A stretch of 64,000 nt of DNA from DASQPR01 sp035713725 (GCA_035713725.1 DASTMZ010000088.1:25035-89034), one strand, 5' to 3'. Positions 8,270 to 17,469 are shown, numbered from the stretch's first letter. Notes: generated by a model not told the origin, from the sequence alone. Numbers and translations: made by a program.

Positions 8270-9784
8270 ATGACCACACCATCGGCTCGCTCCGACATCT
8301 GGTTCCTCACCGGGAGCCAAGGGCTCTACGGTCCCGGCACGCTGCAACAGGTCGCCGATCAGTCGCGCCAGATCGCGGAGCGCCTTGACGCGTCGCCGGA
8401 CATCGCGGCGCGCGTGGTGTGGAAGCCCGTGCTGACGTCCGCCACCGACATTCTCGCGGTCTGCCGCGCCGCGAACGCGTCCCCGTCAACGATCGGCGTC
8501 ATTGCTTGGATGCACACGTTCTCGCCCGCGAAGATGTGGATCGCCGGTCTCGACGCACTCCGCAAGCCGCTGCTGCATCTGCACACGCAGGCCAATCTCG
8601 CCCTGCCGTGGGCCGAGCTCGACATGGACTTCATGAACCTGAACCAGGCGGCGCACGGCGACCGCGAGTTCGGCTACATCCAGGCCCGGCTCGGGGTGCG
8701 CCGCAAGACGGTCGCCGGGCACGTCAGCGATCCGCGCGTGACACGACGCATCGGAGCATGGGCTCGCGCGGCGCGCGGCTTTGACGAGATGCACGCGCTT
8801 CGGCTGGCGCGGTTCGGCGACAACATGCGGGATGTGGCCGTGACCGAAGGCGACAAGGTCGAGGCACAGCTGCGCTTCGGCGTCTCAGTGAACACCTACG
8901 GCGTGAACGATCTCGTCGCCGCGGTCGATGCCGCGTCCGATGCCGCCGTCGACGCGTTGGTCGCCGAATACCAGGACGCATACCGGCTCGACCCGCAGCT
9001 CGGCAAGGACGGTGACCGGCACGAGTCGCTGCGCTACGCCGCTCGCATCGAGGCCGGCCTCCGTGACTTTCTCGATGTCGGCGGCTTTCACGCGTTCACC
9101 ACGAACTTCGAGGACCTCGGCGGGCTGCGGCAGCTGCCCGGCATCGCGGTGCAACGACTGATGGCCGACGGGTACGGGTTCGGTGCGGAGGGCGACTGGA
9201 AGACCTCCGTCCTGGTGCGCACGCTCAAGGCAATGGCAACGGGTGTCGCGGGCGGCACGTCGTTCATGGAGGACTACACCTACGAGCTCACGCCGGGTCG
9301 CGAGAAGATCCTCGGCGCGCACATGCTCGAGGTGTGCCCGAGCATCGCCGCCGACATGCCGAGCTGCGAGATCCACCCACTGAGCATCGGCGGTCGCGAG
9401 GATCCGGTGCGGCTCGTCTTCGACGGCGCGGCCGGTCCCGGTGTCGTCCTCGGGCTGTGCGATCTCGGCGACCGTTTCCGCCTGGTCGCCAACGAGGTGG
9501 ACGTGGTGCCACCGGACGAGCCGCTGCCGAGGTTGCCGGTCGCGCGCGCGGTGTGGCGGCCGCGGCCGGACCTTGCCACCTCGGCGGAGTCGTGGCTGTT
9601 CGCCGGCGGTCCGCACCACACCGTGCTGTCGCAAGCGATCAGCGTCGAGGAACTCGTCGACCTCGCCGAGATGCTCGGTACGGAGCTGCTGGTGATCGAC
9701 GCGGACACGACGGTCCGGGGCTTCGTCCGCGAGGTACGCCAGAATCTCGCGTACTACCATCTCGCGCGCGGCGTCCCGCAGTAG
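8270..9784 (+). CDS. araA: L-arabinose isomerase
   Basis: This 504-residue enzyme, close to the usual 500, isomerises L-arabinose to L-ribulose. The N-terminus DIWFLTGSQGLYGPGTLQQVADQSRQI is the family signature, and TGVAGGTSFMEDYTYEL and the metal-binding glutamates near the centre are in place. The ATG at 8270 follows GGAGG at 8258-8262. It is the last gene of the arabinose operon. Downstream, a short GC-rich region with a repeated CGCGAGCGTCGGCA precedes a convergent gene. Confidence 0.97.
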   Translation: MTTPSARSDIWFLTGSQGLYGPGTLQQVADQSRQIAERLDASPDIAARVVWKPVLTSATDILAVCRAANASPSTIGVIAWMHTFSPAKMWIAGLDALRKPLLHLHTQANLALPWAELDMDFMNLNQAAHGDREFGYIQARLGVRRKTVAGHVSDPRVTRRIGAWARAARGFDEMHALRLARFGDNMRDVAVTEGDKVEAQLRFGVSVNTYGVNDLVAAVDAASDAAVDALVAEYQDAYRLDPQLGKDGDRHESLRYAARIEAGLRDFLDVGGFHAFTTNFEDLGGLRQLPGIAVQRLMADGYGFGAEGDWKTSVLVRTLKAMATGVAGGTSFMEDYTYELTPGREKILGAHMLEVCPSIAADMPSCEIHPLSIGGREDPVRLVFDGAAGPGVVLGLCDLGDRFRLVANEVDVVPPDEPLPRLPVARAVWRPRPDLATSAESWLFAGGPHHTVLSQAISVEELVDLAEMLGTELLVIDADTTVRGFVREVRQNLAYYHLARGVPQ

Positions 9785-9800
9785 CTCAAGCCTCGGCGAG

Positions 9801-9830
9801 CGCGAGCGTCGGCACACGCGAGCGTCGGCA
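9801..9830. repeat. 16-bp-period short direct repeat after araA
   Basis: CGCGAGCGTCGGCA occurs at 9801-9814 and again at 9817-9830, between the convergent ends of araA and the DUF488 gene. It is one of several small intergenic tandem duplications in this window. Confidence 0.7.
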
Positions 9831-9846
9831 AGCGGCAGCGGCGGCG

Positions 9847-10200
9847 CTACTTCGCGCGCTTCACCGCGGCGGCGAGCACCCTGGCGTGGCTCAGCGCGAC
9901 ATCGGATGTCGCGGTCAGCAGTGTCACGGTGCCGGATTTCGCGCGGCGGCGCAGGTCGGCGACCGCCGCGCTGCGTTCCGGGTCGGCCAGCTCGGTAAGG
10001 TATCGCCGTTCGAACTCGGCGAACCGGTCCGGTCGGTGGCCGTACCACTTCCGCAGCTCGGCCGACGGCGCGACCTGCTTGTACCACTGATCGATGTGCG
10101 CGGTCTCCTTGCGTAGGCCACGCGGCCACAGCCCGTCGACGAGCACGCGGTCGCCGTCATCCGGTGCCGGTGCCGTGTAGACCCGAGCGACTCGCAGCAT
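9847..10200 (-). CDS. DUF488 family protein
   Basis: This 117-residue cytosolic protein matches the single-domain DUF488 family: VARVYTAPAPDDGDRVLVDGLWPRGLRKE at the start, WYGHRPDRFAEFERRYLTEL in the middle and VTLLTATSDVALSHA near the end. The family has no assigned biochemical role. It is convergent with araA, and its start faces that of the S9 peptidase gene across a 60-bp divergent region. Confidence 0.88.
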   Translation of the reverse strand: MLRVARVYTAPAPDDGDRVLVDGLWPRGLRKETAHIDQWYKQVAPSAELRKWYGHRPDRFAEFERRYLTELADPERSAAVADLRRRAKSGTVTLLTATSDVALSHARVLAAAVKRAK

Positions 10201-10260
10201 CGCACTCCCCCGTCCCGAACGGGTTGGACGCCTCTAAGCACAGCATGATAGGAGAGACGG

Positions 10261-12333
10261 GTGACCGACTCCGATATGCCCCAACCGGACAACTCTCCGT
10301 TCCACCAGCTCGACGACTTCATCGCGCTACCGCGCGTGAGTGGGCTGGTGCTGAGCCCCGACGGCTCGCGACTGATCACCTCGGTCGCCACTCTCGACCC
10401 CAAGAAGACCCGCTATGTCAATGCGCTCTGGGAGGTTGACCCGGCAGGCGTTCGCCCAGCGCGGCGGCTGACCCGCAGCGCGAAGGGCGAGTCCGGCGCG
10501 GCGTTCCTGCCGGACGGCTCGATCGCCTTCGTCAGCGCGCGGCCGGATCCGGCCGCCGAAGATTCCGACGACGAGAAGGCCGCGCTCTGGCAGCTTCCGG
10601 CCGGTGGCGGCGAGGCGCGCGTGATCGCCACCCGGCCGGGCGGTGTGTCCGGTGTCGTGGTGGCCGCCGAATCAGGCACGATCCTGGTCAGCTCGGCAAC
10701 GCTGCCCGGCGCCGTCACGCGCGAGGACGACGAGAAGCGCCGCAAGGAGCGCAAGGACCGCAAGGTGTCCGCGATCCTGCATGAGACGTACCCGATCCGC
10801 TACTGGGACCACGACATCGGCCCGGACAGCCCTCGCTTGTTCGTCGGCGCACGCCCGTCCGGTGATGGCGCGCCAGGAGCCGACCCCGAGCAGGTGACCC
10901 TGCAGGACATCACGCCGGACGCGGAGCGGGCGCTAGCCTCGGGCGAGCCGGCCTACGACATCACGCCGGACGGCACGACCGTGATCAGCTCATGGGCGCT
11001 GCCCGAGCAGGGCGGCAGCCGGGACGGCCTGGTCGTGATCGACGTGGCCAGCGGCGAACGCCGGGTACTGCTCGGAGACCCCGATTTCGAGTACGGCGGG
11101 CCACGTATCTCACCGGACGGCGCGACGATCGCGGTGTCGGTGTTCCGGCGCGACACCGCCGACACCGCGCCGGACATCTGGATCGCGCTCGTCGATCTGG
11201 CCACCGGCGACTCGCGCGATCTCACCAAGGACTGGGACCGCTGGCCGTCGCGACCGGTGTGGACGCCGGACGGTTCGGCGTTGATCGTGTCCGCCGACGA
11301 CGGCGGCGGCGCACCGCTGTTCCGCGTCGACGCGACGACCGGCGCGGTGGCGAGGCTCACCGGCGACCAGGGTGCGTACTCGGATCCGCAGGTCTCGCCG
11401 GACGGCCGGTACGTCTACGCGATGCGCGCCGCGATCGATGCGCCGCCGGCACCCGTACGGGTGGCCGCCTCCACGCCGAACCAGCAGCCGACCTTCCTCA
11501 ACGGTCCGGCACCAAAGCTCACGATGCCGGGAACGCTCAACGAGGTCACCGCGATCGCCGAGGACGGCAGCGCGCTGCGCGCCTGGCTGGTGCTGCCGGA
11601 CGGCGCGTCCGCGGAGTCGCCGGCACCACTGCTGCTGTGGATTCACGGCGGGCCGCTGGGTTCGTGGAACGCCTGGGCATGGCGATGGAACCCGTGGCTC
11701 GCCGCGGCGCAGGGCTATGCGGTGCTGTTGCCGGATCCGGCGCTATCCACCGGGTACGGGTGGGACTTCATCCAGCGCGGCTGGGGTTCGTGGGGCGGTT
11801 CGCCCTACACCGACCTGATGCGCGTGACGGATGCCGCCGAAGCACGCGATGACATCGACGCCACCCGGACCGGTGCGATGGGTGGCTCGTTCGGCGGCTA
11901 CATGGCGAACTGGGTCGCCGGGCACACCGACCGCTTCAAGGGCATCGTGACGCACGCGAGCCTCTGGGCGCTGGATCAGTTCGGACCGACCACGGATGCG
12001 TACCACTACTGGCGGCGGGAGCTCACGCCCGAGCGCGCGCTCGCGAACAGCCCGCACCGTCATGTCGACGCGATCACCACACCGATGCTGGTGATCCACG
12101 GCGATCGGGACTACCGGGTGCCGATCGGCGAGGGTCTGCGGCTGTGGGCCGAGCTGTCCGAGCGGCACCTGTCGGCCGACGGCACCACGCCGCACAAGTT
12201 CCTCTACTTCCCCGACGAGAACCACTGGGTGCTGTCGCCGCAGCACGCCAAGGTCTGGTACGACACGGTGTTCGCATTCCTCACCGCGACCGTGCTCGGC
12301 GGCAAGTGGCAGACGCCGGAGATTCTCCGTTAG
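10261..12333 (+). CDS. S9 family peptidase (acylaminoacyl-peptidase/dipeptidyl aminopeptidase-like)
   Basis: This 690-residue protein has an N-terminal TolB-like beta-propeller (repeated LSPDGSRL, ISPDGATIAV, WTPDGSALIV, VSPDGRYVYAM) and a C-terminal alpha/beta-hydrolase domain. The catalytic triad is visible as Ser in GGSFGGYM (about residue 543), Asp in HGDRDYRVP (about 617) and His in ENHWV (about 654). There is no signal peptide, so it is probably cytosolic and hydrolyses short peptides that can enter the propeller. GTG at 10261 follows AGGAGA with a 6-base spacer. It appears to be a single-gene unit. Confidence 0.93.
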   Translation: MTDSDMPQPDNSPFHQLDDFIALPRVSGLVLSPDGSRLITSVATLDPKKTRYVNALWEVDPAGVRPARRLTRSAKGESGAAFLPDGSIAFVSARPDPAAEDSDDEKAALWQLPAGGGEARVIATRPGGVSGVVVAAESGTILVSSATLPGAVTREDDEKRRKERKDRKVSAILHETYPIRYWDHDIGPDSPRLFVGARPSGDGAPGADPEQVTLQDITPDAERALASGEPAYDITPDGTTVISSWALPEQGGSRDGLVVIDVASGERRVLLGDPDFEYGGPRISPDGATIAVSVFRRDTADTAPDIWIALVDLATGDSRDLTKDWDRWPSRPVWTPDGSALIVSADDGGGAPLFRVDATTGAVARLTGDQGAYSDPQVSPDGRYVYAMRAAIDAPPAPVRVAASTPNQQPTFLNGPAPKLTMPGTLNEVTAIAEDGSALRAWLVLPDGASAESPAPLLLWIHGGPLGSWNAWAWRWNPWLAAAQGYAVLLPDPALSTGYGWDFIQRGWGSWGGSPYTDLMRVTDAAEARDDIDATRTGAMGGSFGGYMANWVAGHTDRFKGIVTHASLWALDQFGPTTDAYHYWRRELTPERALANSPHRHVDAITTPMLVIHGDRDYRVPIGEGLRLWAELSERHLSADGTTPHKFLYFPDENHWVLSPQHAKVWYDTVFAFLTATVLGGKWQTPEILR

Positions 12334-12413
12334 CCGAGGCATGTGATGGCGGTCGTGCCGCAGACCGACCCCGCCTGGTGTGTTCGACCGGCTGTCTCCC
12401 CCGTAGTTCCCGA

Positions 12414-12710
12414 TTAGGACCGTTGCGTGGGCGGCTGACTGCGCTCGCCGCCGCGCCACTGGGCAATCTCGCGGTCGTACCGTCCTTCGCGCACGTCGCG
12501 CAGCGCGAACGCGTACCCCGCCTCGATCGCCCGCGTCATCATCAGTAGCACCGGCATTGGTGCGCCGACAAAGCCCCACCGTGATATCTCGGCGCCGACC
12601 GCGTGCTCCACGTCCCGCCGCGAGAACGCACGCCGGATCGCATAGTCGTGTAGCTGGTCAACTGCGCTGCACCACGCGCTGACCTCGTAGGCGGAGTAGC
12701 CCTGATCCAT
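12414..12710 (-). CDS. hypothetical protein
   Basis: This 98-residue protein is of unrecognised family. It is soluble-looking, with charged helices (DQLHDYAIRRAFSRRDVEHAVGAEI) and one weakly hydrophobic stretch (VGAPMPVLLMMTRAIEAGYAF). It starts with ATG at 12710 and is preceded by a 23-bp palindrome that may be its control site. Codon usage looks normal for this genome. It could be a small accessory protein, but nothing in the sequence gives a function. Confidence 0.6.
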   Translation of the reverse strand: MDQGYSAYEVSAWCSAVDQLHDYAIRRAFSRRDVEHAVGAEISRWGFVGAPMPVLLMMTRAIEAGYAFALRDVREGRYDREIAQWRGGERSQPPTQRS

Positions 12711-12728
12711 GGGCGACAGTATTCCGGT

Positions 12729-12751
12729 GACACGCCACTACACGGCGTGTC
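12729..12751. promoter_or_regulatory. palindrome upstream of the 12414-12710 gene
   Basis: GACACGCC (12729-12736) and GGCGTGTC (12744-12751) are perfect 8-bp inverted arms around 7 bases, 18 bases upstream of the start codon at 12710. The position suits an operator. A transcript hairpin is the alternative reading. Confidence 0.4.
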
Positions 12752-12849
12752 GTTCACTCGTAGGTGGAACTGTCCGGCCGGCGTATCCGCAGGCACCGCT
12801 GCACCCGTTGGTCATCGGCGCGAAGTGTCAACCATCCGACTGTCGACCA

Positions 12850-13581
12850 TCAGCCGAACATGAGGTATCGCGCGGGATCGGCGCCGTGCAGCCGGTACCG
12901 GCTCGGATCCGGCGAGCGGCCGGCCAGCATGCGGATGAACGTGGCGGAATCGGTCTCGAGCGTCGCCGTACCCGTCGCGTCGGAGCCTGTGGCGCCAGAC
13001 CCAGTGGCGCCGGACGCGTCATCGATCCGGCCCAGTCGCAGCACCCGGTCCGGCAGCCGAACGTCGGTGCGCGGAATCACCGATCGCGACCGGCTGCTCA
13101 GGCGTTCGGCAAGCGTGAGTGCATCGTCGAGCCCCTCGCTCGCGTACGCGTCCGACCGGCCGAGCGCCTCGCGAACGTCGCCGCCGTGCGTCCACTCGCC
13201 GAGCGCGAGTCCGTCGAGCCGGCCGTTGGCGTGCGCGATGGCGGCCGCTGTCCCTTCGTACCCGCCGGCCAGCTCGGTGAGCAGCGTCGGGATCGGCCAG
13301 TCGCGTCGCCCGTCAACGTCACGCTGGTTCTCCTGCGGTGTGAACCCGTGCATCGTGCCGCTCGCCGCCATCGTCATGGCTGCCGCGCAATGGGCCAGGA
13401 CATCGCGGATCGCCCAGCCCGGTAACGACGTCGCACGGTCGAAGTCGTCGGCCGGCAGCGCGCGCAGGATCGGCAGGAGCGCATCACGCTCGACGAGCAA
13501 CAGTCGTGCGCCGGGCGACAGATCGGCGTACCAATCGCGACGGAATGCAGGAGCCACCGCACGAGCGTAGTGCGCAGGCAC
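12850..13581 (-). CDS. maleylpyruvate isomerase/DinB-type mycothiol-dependent family protein
   Basis: This protein of up to 243 residues has the N-terminal four-helix metal-binding fold of the MDMPI_N family: LLVERDALLPILRALPADDFDRATSLPGWAIRDVLAHCAAAM, with the LPGW..RDVLAH metal-ligand histidine, and a second helix with WTHGGDVREALG. The family includes mycothiol-dependent isomerases and many uncharacterised actinobacterial paralogues. Two GTG starts are possible, at 13581 and 13557; the shorter one removes eight residues of no obvious domain content. The substrate is unknown. Confidence 0.82.
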   Translation of the reverse strand: MPAHYARAVAPAFRRDWYADLSPGARLLLVERDALLPILRALPADDFDRATSLPGWAIRDVLAHCAAAMTMAASGTMHGFTPQENQRDVDGRRDWPIPTLLTELAGGYEGTAAAIAHANGRLDGLALGEWTHGGDVREALGRSDAYASEGLDDALTLAERLSSRSRSVIPRTDVRLPDRVLRLGRIDDASGATGSGATGSDATGTATLETDSATFIRMLAGRSPDPSRYRLHGADPARYLMFG

Positions 13582-13699
13582 GACAATGCGGCGGGCACGC
13601 CCGCGTGCGCCAACCGCTCCTCGCGGTCGCCCGCGGTCGCTCGTGTCGAGCAGCGAGGGTTCGATGCCCTTGACTGTCGCGTGACGTCGTCAAACAATT

Positions 13700-13718
13700 T
13701 GCATTGACACTGCATTGA
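13700..13718 (+). promoter_or_regulatory. TGCATTGA direct repeat with a TTGACA box upstream of the carboxylesterase
   Basis: TGCATTGA is repeated at 13700-13707 and 13711-13718, an 11-bp period of about one helical turn, and includes TTGACA (13704-13709). It lies in the 250-bp gene-free region before the esterase. No convincing -10 box follows at 17 bp, so this is offered as a possible regulator site or -35 element only. Confidence 0.3.
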
Positions 13719-13831
13719 TGCGACGCGCCGGTCCGTTTCGTCGCTCCCCGCCTGTCCATCGCCGCCGCGCTCGCTCGATGTAGGCCGCGAACTCCCACGT
13801 TGTCGCACCGCACGCCAGATGGAGACAAGCG

Positions 13832-15430
13832 ATGTTCGGAGTTGGGATCGGCCGGCGGCCACGCACCCGGATCGGGCTTGCGGCCGTCGCGATGGGTTCG
13901 CTGATCGCGAGCTTGACCGCGGTGAGCGCGAGCGCCTCGACCGTCGACCAGGGCGCGAACGCCGCGCCGGTGATCCAGACGGCGGGCGGCGCGGTGCTCG
14001 GTAAGACCGCCGGCACCGTCGACGAGTTCCTCGGTGTGCCATACGCCGCGCCGCCGGTTGGTGCGTTGCGCTGGCAGCCGCCGCAGCCGGCCGCGCGCTG
14101 GCATGGCGTGCGCGACGCGACCCAGTTCGCGCCGCACTGCGCGCAGTCGCCGTCGCCCTTCGGGCAGGCCACCACGTCGGAGGACTGCCTATACCTGAAC
14201 GTGTACACGCCGACGAACGTCCACCAGGGACCAAAGCGCCCGGTGATGGTATGGATCCACGGCGGTGCGCTGGTCACCGGGGAGAGCAACGACTACGACC
14301 CGACCCAGCTCGTCGCGGATGGGGCGGTCGTGGTGACGATCAACTACCGGCTCGGTGCGCTCGGTTTCCTCGCCCATCCCGCGCTTGCCGCCGCCGACGG
14401 ATCGTCTGGTGACTACGGTCTGATAGATCAGCAGGCCGCGCTGAGCTGGGTGCAGTCGAACATCGTCCACTTCGGCGGCGACAAGCACAACGTGACGATC
14501 TTCGGCGAGTCGGCCGGCGGCCTCAGCGTCCTGTCGCAACTCGTTTCTCCGCGTGCGCACGGCCTGTTCGACCGCGCGATCGTGGAGAGTGGCGCCTACG
14601 CCCTCAGCACCACGTCGCTCGCCGCCGCCGAGTCGGCCGGTGAGTCATTCGCAACCCAGGTCGGTTGCGCCGACCAGACCGCCGCGTGCCTGCGCGGCGT
14701 CCCGGTCGCGACGATCCTCGCAAATCAGAACGCCGCCGGCTACACACCCAACGTCGACGGCGACGTGCTGACCCAGTCGATCAAGCCGGCGCTGGTCAGT
14801 GGCCAGTTCAACCGGGTGCCCGTCGTCAATGGCTCGAACCACGACGAGTGGCGGCTGTTCGTGGCGCTTTCGGCACTCCAGGGCGCGCCGGTCACCGCCG
14901 CGAACTACCCGGCGATGATCTCGTCGACGCTCGGAGTGCCGCCGGCCGTCGCGGCGGCGATCGCGGCGTTGTACCCGCTGAGCGCATTCCCCAGCCCGTC
15001 GGAGGCGCTCGGCGCGGTCGGCACCGACGCGATCTTCGCCTGCCCGGCACTGACCGTCGACCAGTCCGTGTCGAACTACGTGCCGACGTTCGCGTACGAG
15101 TTCAACGACGAGAACGCGCCGCAGCTGTTCCTGCCTCCGGTCGGGTTCCCGTACGGAGCGGCACACGCGTCGGAGATCCAGTACCTGTTCGGTCTGACGG
15201 CCGCGTTCCCCGCGACGCTCACAGCGGCGCAGCGCCAACTCGCGTCCGCCATGCGGGCGTACTGGACGACGTTCGCCCGGTTCGGCTTCCCGTCGTCGCC
15301 GTCGGTGCCGCCGTGGCCGAACTTCACCACCGCGAGTCAGCGGATGGAGTCGTTGACCCCGCCGACGCCACAGGCAGAGACGGACTTTGCCGCCGTACAC
15401 AAGTGTGCGTTCTGGGCACTCGGCGGCTGA
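13832..15430 (+). CDS. secreted type-B carboxylesterase
   Basis: This 532-residue esterase starts with a signal peptide (Arg-rich start, hydrophobic GLAAVAMGSLIASLTAVSASAS). It has the family features: GVPYAAPPVGALRWQPPQPA, oxyanion region WIHGGAL, nucleophile elbow GESAGG and the catalytic His region FPYGAAHASEIQYLFG. Cysteine pairs consistent with disulfides are present (EDCLYLN, CADQTAACLRG). ATG at 13832 follows GGAGACA. The enzyme should act outside the membrane on esters of unknown identity. It is convergent with the dehalogenase gene. Confidence 0.93.
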   Translation: MFGVGIGRRPRTRIGLAAVAMGSLIASLTAVSASASTVDQGANAAPVIQTAGGAVLGKTAGTVDEFLGVPYAAPPVGALRWQPPQPAARWHGVRDATQFAPHCAQSPSPFGQATTSEDCLYLNVYTPTNVHQGPKRPVMVWIHGGALVTGESNDYDPTQLVADGAVVVTINYRLGALGFLAHPALAAADGSSGDYGLIDQQAALSWVQSNIVHFGGDKHNVTIFGESAGGLSVLSQLVSPRAHGLFDRAIVESGAYALSTTSLAAAESAGESFATQVGCADQTAACLRGVPVATILANQNAAGYTPNVDGDVLTQSIKPALVSGQFNRVPVVNGSNHDEWRLFVALSALQGAPVTAANYPAMISSTLGVPPAVAAAIAALYPLSAFPSPSEALGAVGTDAIFACPALTVDQSVSNYVPTFAYEFNDENAPQLFLPPVGFPYGAAHASEIQYLFGLTAAFPATLTAAQRQLASAMRAYWTTFARFGFPSSPSVPPWPNFTTASQRMESLTPPTPQAETDFAAVHKCAFWALGG

Positions 15431-15445
15431 CCGTTCCGGCCGCCG
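15421..15445. terminator. hairpin at the convergent esterase/dehalogenase junction
   Basis: CGGCGGC and GCCGCCG pair as a 7-bp stem around an 11-base loop. The hairpin overlaps the last codons of the esterase, 14 bases before the convergent gene's stop. There is no T-run, so termination activity is uncertain. Confidence 0.35.
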
Positions 15446-15458
15446 GGGTCGAGCAGAA

Positions 15459-16382
15459 TCAGCCGGCCGGTCCGAGGAAGGTCAGGATGGCGTCGCCGAA
15501 TCGATCCGGCGCGTCTTCCTGGAGGAAATGCCCGGCGCCCGCGATGACCGGATGGTCGCGATGGCGGGCGCCGGGCACCAGCCGGGTGAACCGCGGTGCC
15601 ATCGGCCCAGTGATCGGATCGCTGTCGCTGAACGCGACCAGGAACGGCTTGCGCCATGCGCGCAGCACCAACCATGCGGCGCGGTTCGCTGCCGACGCCG
15701 GGTCGTCCGGCCGGATCGGCACCAGGTCCGGCATGGCACGCGGACCGGCCTTGAAGGACTCGTCCGGAAACGGCGCGTCGTACGCCGCTCGTACGTCGTC
15801 GGCGAGCGTCGTCACACAGCCGGACTGGACGTACCTCGCGATGTCCAGCGATGCGCTGGCACGCACCGACGTACGGAACCGGTGCCACTGCTGCGGCATC
15901 TCGGCGTCGCCGGTCGGCAGGCCGGTGTTGGCGACCACCGCCGACGCGAAGCGGTGCGGAATCGCGGCCAGCATCCGCAGCCCGATCAGCCCGCCCCAGT
16001 CCTGGCCGACCAGGCAGATGTCGCGCAGTCCGAGCGTGTCGATGACCAGCGCGGTGGTCCACGCCACGTGCCGCGCGTACGTATGGTCGGCCACTTCCGC
16101 CGGCTTGTCCGACCGGCCGAAGCCGACCAGATCCGGTGCCACGGCTCGAAAGCCGGCGCCGGCCAGGATCCGGATGACGTGCCGGTAGAGAAAGGACCAC
16201 GACGGCTCGCCGTGCAACAGCAGCACGGCCGGCCCGGATCCCTCGTCGACGTACGCCATCCGCAGCGTCCCGCCGCTGCCGTCGGGTACGTCTGCGTAGT
16301 GTGCCGTGAAGTCGAAGTCCGGAAGGTCATCGAAGCGCTCGTCCGGCGTACGCATCGTCCGCATGTCAATGATCATCGTCAT
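15459..16382 (-). CDS. haloalkane dehalogenase (alpha/beta hydrolase)
   Basis: This 307-residue protein carries haloalkane dehalogenase hallmarks. HGEPSWSFLYR (residues 57-67) holds the oxyanion/halide side. The nucleophile elbow is VGQDWGG, with Asp128 replacing the usual Ser and Trp129 as first halide-binding residue. An acid is present in FSDSDPIT and the catalytic His in GAGHFLQED. The reaction hydrolyses carbon-halogen bonds to alcohols; epoxide hydrolases are the nearest alternative, but the HGEPSWSFLYR motif favours dehalogenase. I chose the start at 16382, 28 bases after the regulator gene, which suggests an operon. Confidence 0.88.
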   Translation of the reverse strand: MTMIIDMRTMRTPDERFDDLPDFDFTAHYADVPDGSGGTLRMAYVDEGSGPAVLLLHGEPSWSFLYRHVIRILAGAGFRAVAPDLVGFGRSDKPAEVADHTYARHVAWTTALVIDTLGLRDICLVGQDWGGLIGLRMLAAIPHRFASAVVANTGLPTGDAEMPQQWHRFRTSVRASASLDIARYVQSGCVTTLADDVRAAYDAPFPDESFKAGPRAMPDLVPIRPDDPASAANRAAWLVLRAWRKPFLVAFSDSDPITGPMAPRFTRLVPGARHRDHPVIAGAGHFLQEDAPDRFGDAILTFLGPAG

Positions 16383-16410
16383 CGGACCGCTCGCCGACAA
16401 GGCCGTGACC

Positions 16411-17469
16411 TCAGCTGCCGTCCGGATACCCGCCCCGATGCAGCACCATCGGCTGATGCGGCAGTGCCGCGGCGGGGTCGGCCAGCATCGCTTCGGTTCG
16501 CGCTCGGTACGGATTGTGCGCTCGCCAACCATCCGGGTACGGCCGCAGCCCGAGTGCCAGCCGCTCGCCGGTGATGAGCGCACTGCGCACGCGGTCGACG
16601 TCCCGGGCCGCTCGCGTGCGCCAGCGGTCCTCGATGGCGGCAACGATGCGCGGGTGCCGTGCTCGTGCCTTCGCGCCGTTCGTGGTCAGCCGAGCGACCT
16701 TCGTCCGTCGCGTTGGCTCCGCCGCCACCTCGACAAGACCGTGACGCGACAGGAAGCCAAGCGACGATGCGATCGCCTCCTTCGAGACGCCGGACAGCCC
16801 CGGCAGATCGCGAACCGGTGTTCCGTCGGACGCGATCACCCGCAGCACGTCTGCGCTCATCGGCAGAGACAATTGGGACTCGGCTTCGTAATCGAGCGTG
16901 AACGACAGCAACACCTGCGAGAGCAAGGCAGCGAGGTCCTCCGGCGGCGCGCCGGGCACGTCTCGTACGTGGTCGGAGCGCATGCCGTCCGCGTAGCCGA
17001 CGACCGGCAGATAGCGGGGCAGGCTCGGATCAGCGAACGCCGACAAGGCTTCCCGCAAATCGTCGATGACAACGTCGCCGAATCGCTCCCGCCATCGTTG
17101 CTCGATTTCGTCCGCCAGCGGCCGCCACACGCGTTGCGCAGCGCGACCGCCACGCGTCAGCCGCACCCACCGCTCCGCGGCCGGCCGATCCGCCGGCTCG
17201 ACGGTCACGTATCCCCAACGCTCGAGACCACCGAGGTTCGTGATCCGCGCCGGGCCGCGCATCTCGTGGAGCGGAACACCGCCGTCGGGTATCAGGCGCA
17301 TGAAGTTCGACCACATCGCCATCGACGTGAGCCACGGCCCACGGTTGCTACCGCCAACCGCCGTGCGATGTGGCATCCGATGTTCGAACTCGTTGTCGAA
17401 CTCGATGGTGAAGGCGACGAGTGCCTGCGAGAGCAGGGTCGGGAACGGGAGCCGGTCGACCATGCCCAC
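16411..17469 (-). CDS. winged-helix (MarR-like) regulator with internally duplicated domain
   Basis: This 352-residue protein is built from two similar halves. Each opens with a related helix (LLSQALVAFTIEFDNEFEHRM near residue 12 and LLSQVLLSFTLDYEAESQLSL near residue 186), followed by a winged-helix region with a recognition segment (PVRDLPGLSGVSKEAIASSLGFLSRHGLVEV in the second copy). MarR proteins normally have one such domain of about 150 residues and dimerise; here one chain could mimic a dimer. It lies directly upstream of the haloalkane dehalogenase, which it probably controls. An alternative ATG is two codons in. Confidence 0.8.
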   Translation of the reverse strand: MGMVDRLPFPTLLSQALVAFTIEFDNEFEHRMPHRTAVGGSNRGPWLTSMAMWSNFMRLIPDGGVPLHEMRGPARITNLGGLERWGYVTVEPADRPAAERWVRLTRGGRAAQRVWRPLADEIEQRWRERFGDVVIDDLREALSAFADPSLPRYLPVVGYADGMRSDHVRDVPGAPPEDLAALLSQVLLSFTLDYEAESQLSLPMSADVLRVIASDGTPVRDLPGLSGVSKEAIASSLGFLSRHGLVEVAAEPTRRTKVARLTTNGAKARARHPRIVAAIEDRWRTRAARDVDRVRSALITGERLALGLRPYPDGWRAHNPYRARTEAMLADPAAALPHQPMVLHRGGYPDGS

